Source: Haloflavibacter putidus (lineage in GTDB: Bacteria > Bacteroidota > Bacteroidia > Flavobacteriales > Flavobacteriaceae). From it: a stretch of DNA of 64,000 nucleotides. The translations under genes were made by a program, and so were the position numbers. The notes under the pieces were generated by a model. It did not search any database and was not told the DNA's origin. It saw only the letters and a list, made by a program, of their open reading frames with translations. This document shows, in pieces, positions 7,974 through 18,183 of the stretch (its first letter is position 1; the number at the start of each line of letters is the position of its first letter). The stretch covers positions 62,001 through 126,000 of the forward strand of contig NZ_VIAR01000003.1 in the NCBI RefSeq assembly GCF_006546625.1, written 5' to 3'.

Positions 7974-10544
7974 TTAAAATTGCTGCCCAATAATAAAGTG
8001 CGTTTCCCAGCCATTTGCACCAGTGTTTGTTCCGGGAATAGGGTCAAACCCATATCCAAAATCTATTCCTAATAAACCAAAAGCCGGCATAAATATTCTA
8101 ACACCAAAGCCGGCAGAACGGTTTAATTGAAACGGATTAAAATCTCTAAAATCTTCGTAAGTGGCACCGCCTTCTACAAAAGTAAGTGCAAATATAGAAG
8201 CAGTAGGCTTTAAAGTAATTGGGTAACGCAACTCTAAGGAGTATTTGTTATATATTGTTGCTCCATCATTTCTAGTAGCTCCGCTGCCCGGGTCTCTGTC
8301 TATTGGCGTAAGCGATTGGTTAGGATAACCACGCATACTAATGGTTTCGCGCCCATCTAAACTGTAACCGCCTAAGCCATCACCACCTAAATAAAATCGC
8401 TCAAAAGGCGGAATACCTCTATCGTTGTTATACGCTCCTAAGAAACCGTATTCTACGTTGGTACGAAGTACAACTTTATCAAATAGATTGTTGTACCAAT
8501 CTCCGTTAAATTTAATTTTATAATATTCTAACCAGTTAAATCTTTTCTGGTCTATTTTGGCCGGGTCGGGTTCGCCGTTGGTTTGATATTCAGGATCGTT
8601 ACCTAAGTTAGCATAATCTACACCATTCCATAAAGAATAAGGAGGCGTAAATTTGGCTGTAATACTAAATTTAGAACCACCCATTGGGTAAATTGGGTTG
8701 GTGTATGTGTTATCTCTACTTAAACCTAAAGTTATAGCAAAGTTGTTGGCATTCCCATCAGGGAAATTAAATAAACCAATATTATAATTTTTGAAACTGT
8801 AATGTTGGTAGCTTAACGCGGAAGATAAAGTAAAATAATCATCTGGAATGGTAAGACGTTTTGCCAAACCAACAGAACCACCTGTAATTAAAAACCTTCT
8901 GTCTCTATTGGCATCTCTATTATATGCATCGTAATAATATTGTATGGTATGCGAGAAAGAAGTAGTAAGACGTATAGGTTTTTTACCGCCCAGCCAAGGT
9001 TCTGAAAAAGATAAGCTATAAGTCTGGTAAAAACTTGCAGCTTGGGCTCTTAAAGATAAGGTCTGGCCGTCACCCATAGGTAAAGGTTTATAAGCCTCTT
9101 TATCAAAAATTCCCTTTAGGGAAAAGTTGTTAAAAGACAAACCTAGCGTTCCTACAAAACCGCCGCCGCCGTAACCACCTTGTAATTCTATTTGACTGGC
9201 GCCACTTTCTGTAACATTGTATTCTAAATCTATCGTCCCATCATTTGGGTTAACGTTTTTAAATTCTGGTGCTAAATTTTCTGGATCAAAAAAGCCTAAT
9301 TGTCCAAGTTCTCTAACCGTACGTACTACATTTTCTTTACTGTATTGTTGGCCAGGGCGGGTACGTAAATTTCTGTAGATTACGTGGTCGTTGGTTTTTG
9401 TATTCCCAACAACGTCTACCTCATCAAAATAAGCAATTTTACCTTCTTGTATTCTTATTTCAAAGTCTATCGTGTCATTATAAACCCTTGTTTCTACAGG
9501 ATTTATTTGTGAGAATAAATAACCGTTATTCTGGTATAAGTTAGTAAGATCGTCTGCATCTGGACGTTCGGTATCTGCGATTCTTTTTTCTAATAAAACA
9601 CCGTTATAAACGTCACCTTTTTTTATGCTTAGAACTCTTCGTAATTGCTGGTCTGAGTATTTGCTGTTTCCTAAAAAACTAATATCACCAAAGTAATATT
9701 TATTGCCTTCTTCTACTTTTAGGTCTATGGCAATATCGTCATTATCTACTTTACGGATACTATCTGAAACGATACGCGCATCACGATAACCTTCAGATTT
9801 GTATTTTTTTATAATTTCTTGCTTGTCATTTTTGTACTCTTCTTCTATAAATTTAGAGCGTTTCCAAAACCTAATAAAATTCTTACGCTTAGTAGACATT
9901 TGTCTTCTAATCTTGCCATCGCTAAAAACTTCGTTTCCGGTAATATTAATAGCTTCTACCTTTACTTTTTCACCCGGCGATACATTTACAAACATATTAA
10001 CCTTATTGGTTTTTGCATCTGTAGTGTCTGTAACCGGTTGGGTGTGTATTTTTACCTTTGCGTTAATAAAACCTTCTTTAGCATAATTGTTTTCTATAGT
10101 TTGCTTTGTGGTAGCAATAAGGTTTTCGGTTACTTTTTTACCGGGATCTAAGTCGTTGTTTTTAAGTATCTCTTTACGCTTTTTCTTTTTGTCCAGACCG
10201 TTAATGGTAACTTCGTTTAGTTCTGGTACCTCTTGTATTTCCAGTTCTAAGTTTACAGTCTCACCTTCTATGCTGTTTACATAAAAGTTAATATCGCTAA
10301 AGAGGCCTAAATCCCATAATTTTTTAATCACGGCACTCATGCGGTCTCCCGGAATATATATTTTATCACCTTTTTTAAGACCGGTAAAAGCAATTACCGT
10401 TTGCTCGTTATAGCTACTGTTGCCGGTTACTTCAATTTCACCTATGGTGTATTCTTTGCCATTTGCTATCGGGATATCTTGTGCCGATAGGTGCAAATTA
10501 AAGCTAAGAAAGCAAATTAAAAGAAAAAATAAATTTTTTGTCAT
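7974..10544 (-). CDS. bamA: Outer-membrane assembly factor BamA
   Basis: Inserts beta-barrel proteins into the outer membrane. From the chosen start the protein has 856 residues: a signal peptide (about 1-20), a series of POTRA repeats in the periplasm (about 25-440; recurring patterns such as VTGNSSYNEQTV, ITGNEVFSDGKI and VVGNTKTNDHVI) and a C-terminal barrel ending in Phe. A longer frame reaches back to 10580, but that would overlap uppS and put 12 residues before the signal peptide; the ATG at 10544 gives a clean signal peptide 7 bp after the uppS stop, so I use it. It is the core of a block porG-uppS-bamA-ompH-ompH devoted to envelope assembly. Confidence 0.94.
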   Translation of the reverse strand: MTKNLFFLLICFLSFNLHLSAQDIPIANGKEYTIGEIEVTGNSSYNEQTVIAFTGLKKGDKIYIPGDRMSAVIKKLWDLGLFSDINFYVNSIEGETVNLELEIQEVPELNEVTINGLDKKKKRKEILKNNDLDPGKKVTENLIATTKQTIENNYAKEGFINAKVKIHTQPVTDTTDAKTNKVNMFVNVSPGEKVKVEAINITGNEVFSDGKIRRQMSTKRKNFIRFWKRSKFIEEEYKNDKQEIIKKYKSEGYRDARIVSDSIRKVDNDDIAIDLKVEEGNKYYFGDISFLGNSKYSDQQLRRVLSIKKGDVYNGVLLEKRIADTERPDADDLTNLYQNNGYLFSQINPVETRVYNDTIDFEIRIQEGKIAYFDEVDVVGNTKTNDHVIYRNLRTRPGQQYSKENVVRTVRELGQLGFFDPENLAPEFKNVNPNDGTIDLEYNVTESGASQIELQGGYGGGGFVGTLGLSFNNFSLKGIFDKEAYKPLPMGDGQTLSLRAQAASFYQTYSLSFSEPWLGGKKPIRLTTSFSHTIQYYYDAYNRDANRDRRFLITGGSVGLAKRLTIPDDYFTLSSALSYQHYSFKNYNIGLFNFPDGNANNFAITLGLSRDNTYTNPIYPMGGSKFSITAKFTPPYSLWNGVDYANLGNDPEYQTNGEPDPAKIDQKRFNWLEYYKIKFNGDWYNNLFDKVVLRTNVEYGFLGAYNNDRGIPPFERFYLGGDGLGGYSLDGRETISMRGYPNQSLTPIDRDPGSGATRNDGATIYNKYSLELRYPITLKPTASIFALTFVEGGATYEDFRDFNPFQLNRSAGFGVRIFMPAFGLLGIDFGYGFDPIPGTNTGANGWETHFIIGQQF

Positions 10545-10551
10545 AATTGCT

Positions 10552-11292
10552 TTAACTAAGTTGCTCGCTTGTTTTTCCAAATCTTCGTTCTCTGTTTTGA
10601 TAATTTAAAATGGCTTCATAAAGGTGTTCTTTTCTGAAATCGGGCCATAAAATTTTGGTGAAATATAATTCGGCATAGGCGATTTGCCAAAGTAAAAAGT
10701 TACTAATTCTTTGTTCGCCGCTGGTACGTATTAATAAATCTACGTCGGGTAAATTTTGCGTATATAAATTTTCACTGAGTAAGGCTTCGTCAATCTGTGT
10801 TTGGTCTAAGTCTCCTTCTTTTACTTGAAGGCTTATTTTTTTAACCGCGTTTACAATCTCTTCTCTTGCGCCATAGCTAAGTGCCAAACAAAGCGTCATT
10901 AGCTTATTGTCTTTGGTTTTTTCTATTACTTCTTGTAATTCTTTTTGCGCTTTTTGCGGAAGGTTATCTACGCAGCCAATTGCCGTTAATTTTATATCGT
11001 TATCCATCAAGGTGCTAATTTCTTTTTTTAAGGAAGAAACCAGCAAATTCATCAGGGTTTTTATTTCTAATTTGGGGCGGTTCCAGTTTTCTGTAGAAAA
11101 GGCAAACAATGTTAGGTTGTCTATACCCAATTCCGCGCAAGCTTCTACTGTTTCGCGCACAGATTTGGTTCCTCTCTCATGACCTGCCACACGTAAAAAA
11201 CCTTGTTTCTTGGCCCAACGCCCATTACCGTCCATAATAATGGCGATATGCTTGGGCAGTTTTTTGGTATTTATTTGTGTTTTTAAATTCAT
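10552..11292 (-). CDS. uppS: Isoprenyl transferase (undecaprenyl diphosphate synthase)
   Basis: Makes the C55 lipid carrier precursor used for peptidoglycan and surface polysaccharides by cis-condensation of isopentenyl diphosphate. 246 residues with the IIMDGNGRWAKKQG motif (catalytic Asp, about residue 21), the HERGTKSVRE segment, and the C-terminal LLIRTSGEQRISNFLLWQ substrate-binding motif. Its ATG overlaps the end of the upstream porG frame by one base and bamA starts 7 bp after its stop, so the genes are translationally coupled. Confidence 0.96.
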   Translation of the reverse strand: MNLKTQINTKKLPKHIAIIMDGNGRWAKKQGFLRVAGHERGTKSVRETVEACAELGIDNLTLFAFSTENWNRPKLEIKTLMNLLVSSLKKEISTLMDNDIKLTAIGCVDNLPQKAQKELQEVIEKTKDNKLMTLCLALSYGAREEIVNAVKKISLQVKEGDLDQTQIDEALLSENLYTQNLPDVDLLIRTSGEQRISNFLLWQIAYAELYFTKILWPDFRKEHLYEAILNYQNRERRFGKTSEQLS

Positions 11293-11981
11293 TAAAATTT
11301 ACAATAACAGGGTTTACGCCCAAAAGTATAGGTTATGGTAATGCCGCTAAACATATACCAGTCGTTTGTATTTGGATTACCAAAGGAAGGATAGCTTTTC
11401 CCGCCTTCAAATTCTTCTGGGTTGCTTCCGTCTAAATTATCTGTAAAGGTGTAACGCGCGCCAATTTCTGCGGCCAATACCCAATTACCGCCCAAACTTC
11501 CTTTTATTCCTAATACCATTGGAATGGCAAAATCTATTTTACGGTTTCGTTTTATTAATCTTTCGCCGCGAAGGTACATATCGCGCGTTAGAAATCCGGT
11601 AATACCGGAATATAAATATGGTGTTGCTTGTGTTTTGTGGTTGTGAAGGTTCCACTCCCAAAAGGTATACTCTATTCCTAAAGAGCCTTCGGTTAGGCTG
11701 TTTTTAAATTCGTAACCACGATTTTGCCTTCTATTTTCGCTGGCATTGGCATCGTCTGCTTCTAGCTCTGTATGCGTTAAAGTGGCTCTAAAACTGTGAC
11801 GGGTGCTTCTATTCCATTTTAAAATACCGCCAAAAGCTAACGATTTTGGAGCTATATAATTGGTAGAACCTACATCACCTATGTAATTGGCGCCGCCTAG
11901 GAAAGCTCCAATTTCGTAAGTTTGTGATTGTGTTGTAGTAGCAAAAAACAGCATTATCATAGCGCCCGTTAAATACCTCAT
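11292..11981 (-). CDS. porG: PorG-like type IX secretion outer-membrane protein (DUF6089)
   Basis: 229 residues. A signal peptide to about residue 19 is followed by a small eight-strand-like barrel with ExGAFLGGANYIGDVG, ending in Cys-containing GRKPCYCKF. The combination of the DUF6089-type sequence with a location immediately before uppS and bamA matches PorG of Porphyromonas gingivalis, which links the GldK/GldN (PorK/PorN) ring to the outer membrane in type IX secretion. The family and synteny support the name; I cannot align it here, so the symbol is a reasoned assignment. It is the first gene of the envelope block, with about 100 bp of upstream leader. Confidence 0.75.
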   Translation of the reverse strand: MRYLTGAMIMLFFATTTQSQTYEIGAFLGGANYIGDVGSTNYIAPKSLAFGGILKWNRSTRHSFRATLTHTELEADDANASENRRQNRGYEFKNSLTEGSLGIEYTFWEWNLHNHKTQATPYLYSGITGFLTRDMYLRGERLIKRNRKIDFAIPMVLGIKGSLGGNWVLAAEIGARYTFTDNLDGSNPEEFEGGKSYPSFGNPNTNDWYMFSGITITYTFGRKPCYCKF

Positions 11982-12077
11982 AGATTCTCAAAAGTTTGCA
12001 AATATATGAATTAAGTTTTCTCTAACTTAATTTATAAGAATTTTGTGTGTGGTATGATAAACAAATTTTACGCAAAA

Positions 12078-12971
12078 TTATTGTTTTTTGTTTCTTCTAT
12101 CTTCGCCCCAGAGCAATTTTTTCCGTAAAGTTTTTATAAAGCTGTCATCTTCTAAAATAACCAGGCCTATTTTAAATGCTGCTTTTTTTATGGTAATAAT
12201 TGTGTCTTTGTGTAAACTGGTAACACGAGAGTCTAATGAGACTAAAAAGTCTTCTAGGCGCCCGGTGACTTGCAATTTTATTTCTGTATCATCTGGAATT
12301 ATTAATGGTCTGGCATTTAAATTGTGTGGTGCAATTGGAGTGATTAATGAAGATTTTGTTTCGGGAGAAATTATTGGGCCGCCGCAACTTAAAGAATAGC
12401 CGGTAGATCCGGTTGGTGTAGAGACTATAAGCCCGTCTGCCCAGTAAGAGGTAAGGTATTTCTGGTTAAGCCAAGTATGAATAGTAATCATAGAAGTAGA
12501 GTTTTTTCTGTTTATAGCTACTTCATTTAAAGCGTAGCTGGTTTGAGAAAGACTCTGGTTTTGTGGCGATGTTGCAACATCTAATAATTCGCGCTCAGAA
12601 ATAATATATTTACCTTCTAGTATGGCTTGTACGCATTCTTGTATTTCTTCTTTTTGTATGGTGGCCAAAAAACCTAACCTGCCGGTGTTAATACCCACAA
12701 TAGGAATGTCTAATTTTTTTATATAATCTATGCTTTTTAGAATAGTACCATCGCCACCAAGGCTAAATAAAAGATTAAAGCTGTTGTCTAAAGCGTTGAA
12801 AGTCGCCCAATTGTTATAGTCTTTTGTAATGGTTTCGTGTTGGTTGATAATAGAGAGAAACTTTTCTTCTATTACTACTTCAAAACCTTCTTTATCTAGC
12901 AGCTCTAAAAGTTCTTCGATGTATTTGCCGGAATTTTCATGGTAAAATTGTCCGTAAATTGCTACTTTCAT
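12078..12971 (-). CDS. nadK: NAD kinase
   Basis: Phosphorylates NAD to NADP in the cytoplasm. 297 residues with the GGDGT motif (about 71-75) that binds the nucleotide and is essential for catalysis, NTGRLGFLA (about 95-103), and the SPTGSTGYSLSCGGP segment typical of bacterial NadK. Its ATG overlaps the stop of the CBS-domain gene by four bases, so the two are coupled. A copy of the dispersed word TTCCGTAAAG is found in its 3' end (12121). Confidence 0.95.
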   Translation of the reverse strand: MKVAIYGQFYHENSGKYIEELLELLDKEGFEVVIEEKFLSIINQHETITKDYNNWATFNALDNSFNLLFSLGGDGTILKSIDYIKKLDIPIVGINTGRLGFLATIQKEEIQECVQAILEGKYIISERELLDVATSPQNQSLSQTSYALNEVAINRKNSTSMITIHTWLNQKYLTSYWADGLIVSTPTGSTGYSLSCGGPIISPETKSSLITPIAPHNLNARPLIIPDDTEIKLQVTGRLEDFLVSLDSRVTSLHKDTIITIKKAAFKIGLVILEDDSFIKTLRKKLLWGEDRRNKKQ

Positions 12972-13630
12972 ATATTCAGATATTTGTTGAGGTAGTCTGA
13001 GCGTTCTTTAAGGTTTTTCAAAAAAGTGTCTTCTTGATGCTTACTCGCAATTTTATAGCCGTATCTTCTAAAAGTTTGAATAATTTCATTAATTCCGCTA
13101 AGGCCTAATTTAATAGTTATTTGCACAAAATCTTTATTCATGCTACTTATTAGAATACCCAAAATACTGCCATCATTAGATTCTACAATTCTGCTTACTT
13201 CACTAAAAGAATAGTCTTTAAAGCCTCTTTCTACTACCAGGGTAACGCCGTTTTCACTTAAAAATGGTGTCTCGTTAAAAATAGAAAGCAAATCTGCCAA
13301 TTCTACATAACCCAAATAAGCATTATCGTCGTCTTGTAAGATGGGCATTATATTGGTTTGGTGCTTGGCAAAATTGGCCAAAATGTCTAACCAGTTATCA
13401 TTTTCGTGCGCAAAAAAGCGCTCTATTGCATATTGGTAGTCTTTTAAAGTTTTTTCTTCTTCAAAACAACGTACATCATTTTCTGAGATGCAACCAACGT
13501 ATTCCCGGTTATTGGTTAATGGCAGATGGCTGTGAGTCAGTTCTCCAAATAAATGTTTTAAATCACTTATTGGTTGCTCCCAACTTTGTGCAGCTACATC
13601 GTTAATTATATACGGCTCTATTTTCATCAT
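12968..13630 (-). CDS. CBS-domain protein upstream of nadK
   Basis: 220 residues from the chosen ATG. Two CBS-type repeats are visible (about residues 10-65 and 75-130), followed by a C-terminal ACT-like stretch with [23 protein letters not shown] pairs usually bind adenosine nucleotides or related ligands. The link to NAD kinase is conserved in Flavobacteriia, suggesting a sensor role in NADP supply, but this is inference. A frame opening 24 bases earlier exists (13654); I prefer 13630 or the next ATG at 13627 because they begin MMKIEPYI, the usual family start. Divergent from pdxJ. Confidence 0.82.
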   Translation of the reverse strand: MMKIEPYIINDVAAQSWEQPISDLKHLFGELTHSHLPLTNNREYVGCISENDVRCFEEEKTLKDYQYAIERFFAHENDNWLDILANFAKHQTNIMPILQDDDNAYLGYVELADLLSIFNETPFLSENGVTLVVERGFKDYSFSEVSRIVESNDGSILGILISSMNKDFVQITIKLGLSGINEIIQTFRRYGYKIASKHQEDTFLKNLKERSDYLNKYLNI

Positions 13631-13712
13631 CGTTCTTTCTCGCAAATTAATCAAAATATACTACAACAAAGCATATCAACTTTGTATTTTTGTAGGAATT
13701 AAAACTTTTATA

Positions 13713-14426
13713 ATGACAAGACTTAGTGTAAATATCAATAAAATTGCCACCTTACGAAATGCTAGAGGAGGAGATGTGCCCAACGTTGTGCACGCAGCAA
13801 AACAGGCAGAAAAATTTGGCGCACAAGGCATAACCGTCCATCCAAGACCAGATGAACGGCATATACGCTACGCAGATGTGGCAGATTTGAGCGGGGTGGT
13901 TACTACAGAATTTAATATAGAAGGAAACCCGGTGCCTAAGTTTATAAATTTGGTCCTAAAACACAAACCTGCGCAAGTTACACTAGTGCCAGATGCAGTA
14001 GATGCCATTACTTCTAATGCTGGCTGGGACACCATAAAACATAAAGATTATCTTGCCGAGGTGATTTCAGAATTTAAGAAAAACGGTATTCGCACCTCTA
14101 TTTTTGTAGATCCGGATGTAAAAATGGTAGAAGCGGCGCAATATACGCAAGCAGACCGTATAGAATTGTATACAGAAGCTTACGCGGAAGCATACGAAAA
14201 AGGCGATAAAACTGGGATACAACCGTATAAAGATTGTGCCGAAATTGCCAACAAAATTGGGTTGGGTATAAATGCCGGTCACGATTTATCTTTAGAGAAT
14301 ATAAAGTATTTTAAAGAAAATATTCCAGGTTTGTTAGAAGTTTCTATAGGTCACGCGCTTATCGCGGAAGCAATTTATATGGGTATGGAAGATACAATTA
14401 ACCAATATAGAGTTTTATTAAAATAG
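13713..14426 (+). CDS. pdxJ: Pyridoxine 5'-phosphate synthase
   Basis: Condenses 1-deoxy-D-xylulose 5-phosphate with 3-amino-2-oxopropyl phosphate in the DXP-dependent vitamin B6 pathway. 237 residues, standard for the TIM-barrel family. Diagnostic segments are [17 protein letters not shown] at the N-terminus, [14 protein letters not shown] (about 46-59), VTLVPD and [14 protein letters not shown]. An ATTTTTG-type −7 box is found about 25 bp upstream. The hydrolase gene follows 2 bp after its stop, so they are probably one transcript. Confidence 0.96.
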   Translation: MTRLSVNINKIATLRNARGGDVPNVVHAAKQAEKFGAQGITVHPRPDERHIRYADVADLSGVVTTEFNIEGNPVPKFINLVLKHKPAQVTLVPDAVDAITSNAGWDTIKHKDYLAEVISEFKKNGIRTSIFVDPDVKMVEAAQYTQADRIELYTEAYAEAYEKGDKTGIQPYKDCAEIANKIGLGINAGHDLSLENIKYFKENIPGLLEVSIGHALIAEAIYMGMEDTINQYRVLLK

Positions 14427-14428
14427 AT

Positions 14429-15196
14429 ATGGAGTTATTTGCTAACGTAATAGGGGAAAAAGGAGAGCCATTTTTAATTTTACACGGTTTTCTAGGGATG
14501 GGAGATAATTGGAAAACCCTAGGCAAAGATTTTGCAGAACAAGGTTATCAAGTGCATTTGGTAGATTTGCGTAACCACGGCCGCAGTCCGCATACAGAAG
14601 AGTTTTCTTATCAAATAATGGCGCAAGACATTGCAGAGTATTGCAAACAAAATAGCTTAGAAGATATTATTCTTTTAGGCCATTCTATGGGCGGTAAAGT
14701 AGCTATGAAGTTTGCAGTAGAAAACCCAGAATTTTTAAAAGATTTAATTATCGTAGATATTGCGCCAAAATATTATTCGCCACACCATCAAACTATTTTA
14801 GAAGGTTTAAGCGCTTTGCAAGACGCCAATCTTGATAGCCGTGGTAAAGCAGACGATTTGCTTAAAGAATATATCAAAGAATGGGGAGTGCGTCAATTTT
14901 TACTGAAAAACTTGTACTGGAAAACCAAAGATAAATTGGCTTTTAGAATGAATTTAGACGTACTAAAAGAAAAAGTAGAAGCTGTTGGCGAAGCTTTGAA
15001 CGAAGGAGAAATTTATGAAGGGAAAACCTTGTTTATAGCCGGAGAAAAATCAAATTATATAAAAGAGGAGGACAGAGATTTATTAAAAACCCATTTTCCA
15101 AAAAGTAATTTAGTTAAAATTAAAGGAGCCGGGCACTGGGTACACGCAGAAAAAGCCGAAGAATTCTATACCGCAGTAATGGGATTTCTTGATTAA
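14429..15196 (+). CDS. Alpha/beta hydrolase (YbfF-like esterase)
   Basis: 255 residues with the alpha/beta-hydrolase landmarks: oxyanion segment LHGFLGMGDNW (about 17-27), nucleophile elbow GHSMGG (Ser about 91) and late catalytic GAGHWVHAEK (His about 232). Similar to YbfF-type cytosolic esterases; the natural substrate is unknown. It follows pdxJ with a 2-bp gap, which suggests co-transcription but does not show a role in vitamin B6 metabolism. Confidence 0.9.
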   Translation: MELFANVIGEKGEPFLILHGFLGMGDNWKTLGKDFAEQGYQVHLVDLRNHGRSPHTEEFSYQIMAQDIAEYCKQNSLEDIILLGHSMGGKVAMKFAVENPEFLKDLIIVDIAPKYYSPHHQTILEGLSALQDANLDSRGKADDLLKEYIKEWGVRQFLLKNLYWKTKDKLAFRMNLDVLKEKVEAVGEALNEGEIYEGKTLFIAGEKSNYIKEEDRDLLKTHFPKSNLVKIKGAGHWVHAEKAEEFYTAVMGFLD

Positions 15197-15308
15197 AGAA
15201 ATAAATTTTATTATGCTAACATAATATTTTTTAATTTTAATACGCATTTTAGGTAAATTATGTTAAGTTTACCTTTAAAAACTTACAACTTTTAACTTAA
15301 ATTTAATT

Positions 15309-16565
15309 ATGAGAAAACTACTCTTTTTTTCTATGTTCGTTTGTTTTGTAGGCAGTATGTATGCCGGCGGATATAGAATAAGTACACAAGGCCAGCGCGC
15401 TTTGGCAATGGGACATACCGGTGTTGCCGTGGTAAATAGTGCAGAACTTGCATTTTTTAATCCGGCAGGATTGGTATATTTAGAAGACCGAATAAACATC
15501 TCTGCAGGAGTTACCGGCGTAAAATCTAACGTAAAATGGCAAAACTCTCAAACCGGCGCTTATGCCGAGACAGATACTGGTGTAGGAACGCCGTTCTATA
15601 TTTATGCATCCTATAAGGTAAACGAATGGTTTAGCGTAGGTTTAAGTGCTTATACTCCCTATGGTAGTAGCGTAGAGTGGCCAACAGATTGGGAAGGTTC
15701 TCACTTAGTAAACAATATAGATTTACAAGCTATTTATATTCAGCCGTTGGTTGCATTCAAAGTGTCTGATATCTTTAGTGTAGGTGGTGGGCCAATATTT
15801 GTTACCGGCTCGGTAAATTTAAACAGAAATATTAATAGAACACTTACAGACGAGCAAGGCAATAGATCTAATGTAGAAATAGATGCAAGTGGCGTGACCA
15901 ATTGGGGATGGTCTGCAAGTGCTATGTTCTCGCCAACAGAAAATTTTAGAATTGGGTTTAAATACCAATCCGAGATTATTTTAGAGGCAGAAAATGGCGA
16001 TGCTACTTTTAGCAACGTTCCTGATTCTCCTTTAGCTCCGGTTTCTAACGGTACGGTAGCTTTTGATGCAGAATTGCCAATGCCGGCAGAGCTAACCGTA
16101 GGACTTTCGTACGAGTTTATGGATAAGTGGTTATTTGCTTTTGACTATAACCGCGTTTTCTGGAATGCCTACGATAGTTTAAATATTGATTTCTTAGAAC
16201 CGGGTATCCCAGATTCGGTTAACCCAAGAGAATATAAAAATTCTTCTACTTACAGATTTGGTCTACAGTACGAAGCTTTAGATAACTTAACTTTACGAGT
16301 AGGTTATTATCTTGACGAGTCTCCTGTACATTCCGGTTATTTTGCGCCAGAAACTCCAAGAAATGATTCGCACGCATATACTGCCGGTCTTTCGTTTGCT
16401 ATAACACCAAAAATTGCTATAGATGCTTCTTTTGCGTATTTACGATTTGATGAAGTAAACGAGAGTTACGATTATTATACAGAAAACGGACAACAAGTTC
16501 CGTTTGGTGGTACCTACAAAAACAACGCGTTTTTAGGAGGCTTGGGAGTTACATTAAAATTATAA
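15309..16565 (+). CDS. OmpP1/FadL/TodX family outer-membrane transporter
   Basis: 418 residues with a signal peptide (cleavage near residue 19 after MYA), the conserved GxxRISTQGQRALAMGHTGVA start of the mature barrel, and NPAGLVY shortly after. FadL/TodX barrels let hydrophobic compounds such as long-chain fatty acids cross the outer membrane. The SGNH lipoprotein gene follows 11 bp later, so the two are likely an operon that could release and import acyl chains; that linkage is inference. Confidence 0.92.
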   Translation: MRKLLFFSMFVCFVGSMYAGGYRISTQGQRALAMGHTGVAVVNSAELAFFNPAGLVYLEDRINISAGVTGVKSNVKWQNSQTGAYAETDTGVGTPFYIYASYKVNEWFSVGLSAYTPYGSSVEWPTDWEGSHLVNNIDLQAIYIQPLVAFKVSDIFSVGGGPIFVTGSVNLNRNINRTLTDEQGNRSNVEIDASGVTNWGWSASAMFSPTENFRIGFKYQSEIILEAENGDATFSNVPDSPLAPVSNGTVAFDAELPMPAELTVGLSYEFMDKWLFAFDYNRVFWNAYDSLNIDFLEPGIPDSVNPREYKNSSTYRFGLQYEALDNLTLRVGYYLDESPVHSGYFAPETPRNDSHAYTAGLSFAITPKIAIDASFAYLRFDEVNESYDYYTENGQQVPFGGTYKNNAFLGGLGVTLKL

Positions 16566-16576
16566 GATATTAAATT

Positions 16577-18115
16577 ATGAAAAATTATATAAAATTTTTA
16601 GCAGTTTTAGCACTTGGGTTCGCAGCTTGTGAACCGGAGTTTGACAACCCGGTAGAAGATTCTGGGGTTTATACAAGTGGCGAAGCAGACTTTACCAATT
16701 ATGTAGCCGTGGGAAATTCACTTACCGCCGGTTTTGCAGATAATGCTCTGTATCGTCAAGGACAAGAAAATTCTTTTCCTAATATTTTGGCAAATCAATT
16801 TGCTAAAGCGGGAGGAGGAGAATTTACGCAACCGTTAACCAACGATAATTTGGGAGGTCTGTTGCTTAACGGCACAACTATTCAAGGTACACGTTTAATT
16901 CTTTCGGTAGATGCACAAGGTAATCCAGCGCCTACAAATATTTCGGGTACACCCACCACAGAAGTAACCAATAAGTTAACCGGCTCTTATAATAATATGG
17001 GGGTTCCGGGTGCAAAAAGTTATCATTTGGTAGCGCCGGGATATGGTAATGTTGCCGGCGTGGCAACAGGGCAAGCCAATCCGTATTTTGCTCGTTTTAG
17101 TTCTTCTGCCAATGCTACTGTATTGGAAGATGCTTTAGCACAAAACCCAACTTTCTTCTCTTTATGGATAGGAAATAACGATGTTTTAGGTTATGCAACT
17201 TCAGGTGGAGCCGGCGTAGACCAAACAGGAAATTTAGACCCAAGCACATACGGTTCTAACGATATTACAGACCCTAATGTATTTGCTAGTATTTACTCGC
17301 AAGAAGTTTCGGCTTTAGCCGAAACGAGCAGCGGCGGAGTTTTACTTAACATTCCAGATGTAACTACTACTGCTTTTTTTAATACCGTGCCGGTTAACCC
17401 TGTACCTTTAGATCAAGCCACGGCAGATATGCTAAACGCTAATTTTGCAGCTTATAATACACAAGTGCTTCCGGGATTAGCACAAGCTGGTTTAATTTCG
17501 CAAGAAGAAGCGGCAATGCGCCAAATTAATTTTCAGGCAGGGCAAAATTACGTAACCATTGTAGACGAAGATTTAACAGATTTGTCTGGTGCTTTACAAG
17601 GACCTCCTTTTAATTTACCTGCAGAACAAGCACAATTATTAGGACAAATTAGACAAGCTAACGATCAGGATTTAATTCCGTTATCTTCTTCTTCAGTTAT
17701 CGGTACAACCGTAAATAATAATCCGCAACTTATTAATGGAGTAAGCGTTCCTTTAGGAGATCAACACGTATTAACAGCTGTAGAACAGCAAAAAGTAGCA
17801 ACTGCCACTGCAAACTATAATGCAGTTATAGAAAATCTTGCACAAAGCAATGGTTTAGCTTTTGTAGATGCTAACGCTTTATTGGCACAAGTTGCCAATG
17901 GTGGTTTATCTTTTGATGGCGGTACTGTTACTGCAGAATTTGCTACCGGTGGTGCTTTTTCTTTAGATGGTATACATTTAACCCCCAGAGGTTATGCAAT
18001 AGTAGCTAACCGGATAATAGATGCGGTTAATACTACTTATAATGCTACTGTGCCAAAAGTAAATGTTGGTTATTACAATGGTGGTCCCGCAATAGGTAGT
18101 GGCGACCAGCAATAG
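16577..18115 (+). CDS. SGNH/GDSL-type hydrolase lipoprotein
   Basis: 512 residues. Lipoprotein signal with Cys18 (LGFAAC). The SGNH catalytic blocks are all present in order: block I GNSLTAG (about 46-52, in place of the commoner GDS), block III WIGNND (about 205-210) and block V DGIHLTPRG (His near 475). These enzymes are lipases or esterases. The length exceeds a minimal SGNH domain (about 200 residues) because of insertions between blocks III and V. Probably exported and anchored in the outer membrane. Operon with the FadL-like gene just upstream; a terminator follows. Confidence 0.88.
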   Translation: MKNYIKFLAVLALGFAACEPEFDNPVEDSGVYTSGEADFTNYVAVGNSLTAGFADNALYRQGQENSFPNILANQFAKAGGGEFTQPLTNDNLGGLLLNGTTIQGTRLILSVDAQGNPAPTNISGTPTTEVTNKLTGSYNNMGVPGAKSYHLVAPGYGNVAGVATGQANPYFARFSSSANATVLEDALAQNPTFFSLWIGNNDVLGYATSGGAGVDQTGNLDPSTYGSNDITDPNVFASIYSQEVSALAETSSGGVLLNIPDVTTTAFFNTVPVNPVPLDQATADMLNANFAAYNTQVLPGLAQAGLISQEEAAMRQINFQAGQNYVTIVDEDLTDLSGALQGPPFNLPAEQAQLLGQIRQANDQDLIPLSSSSVIGTTVNNNPQLINGVSVPLGDQHVLTAVEQQKVATATANYNAVIENLAQSNGLAFVDANALLAQVANGGLSFDGGTVTAEFATGGAFSLDGIHLTPRGYAIVANRIIDAVNTTYNATVPKVNVGYYNGGPAIGSGDQQ

Positions 18116-18134
18116 TAAATCATTAAATATTTCT

Positions 18135-18166
18135 AAAAAGCATCATTAAGTAATGGTGCTTTTTTT
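18135..18166 (+). terminator. Intrinsic terminator after the SGNH lipoprotein gene
   Basis: AAAAAGCATCATT pairs with AATGGTGCTTTTT (one G-T wobble) around a four-base loop, followed by a T-run. Confidence 0.88.
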
Positions 18167-18183
18167 ATTTTTAAACAAAAAAT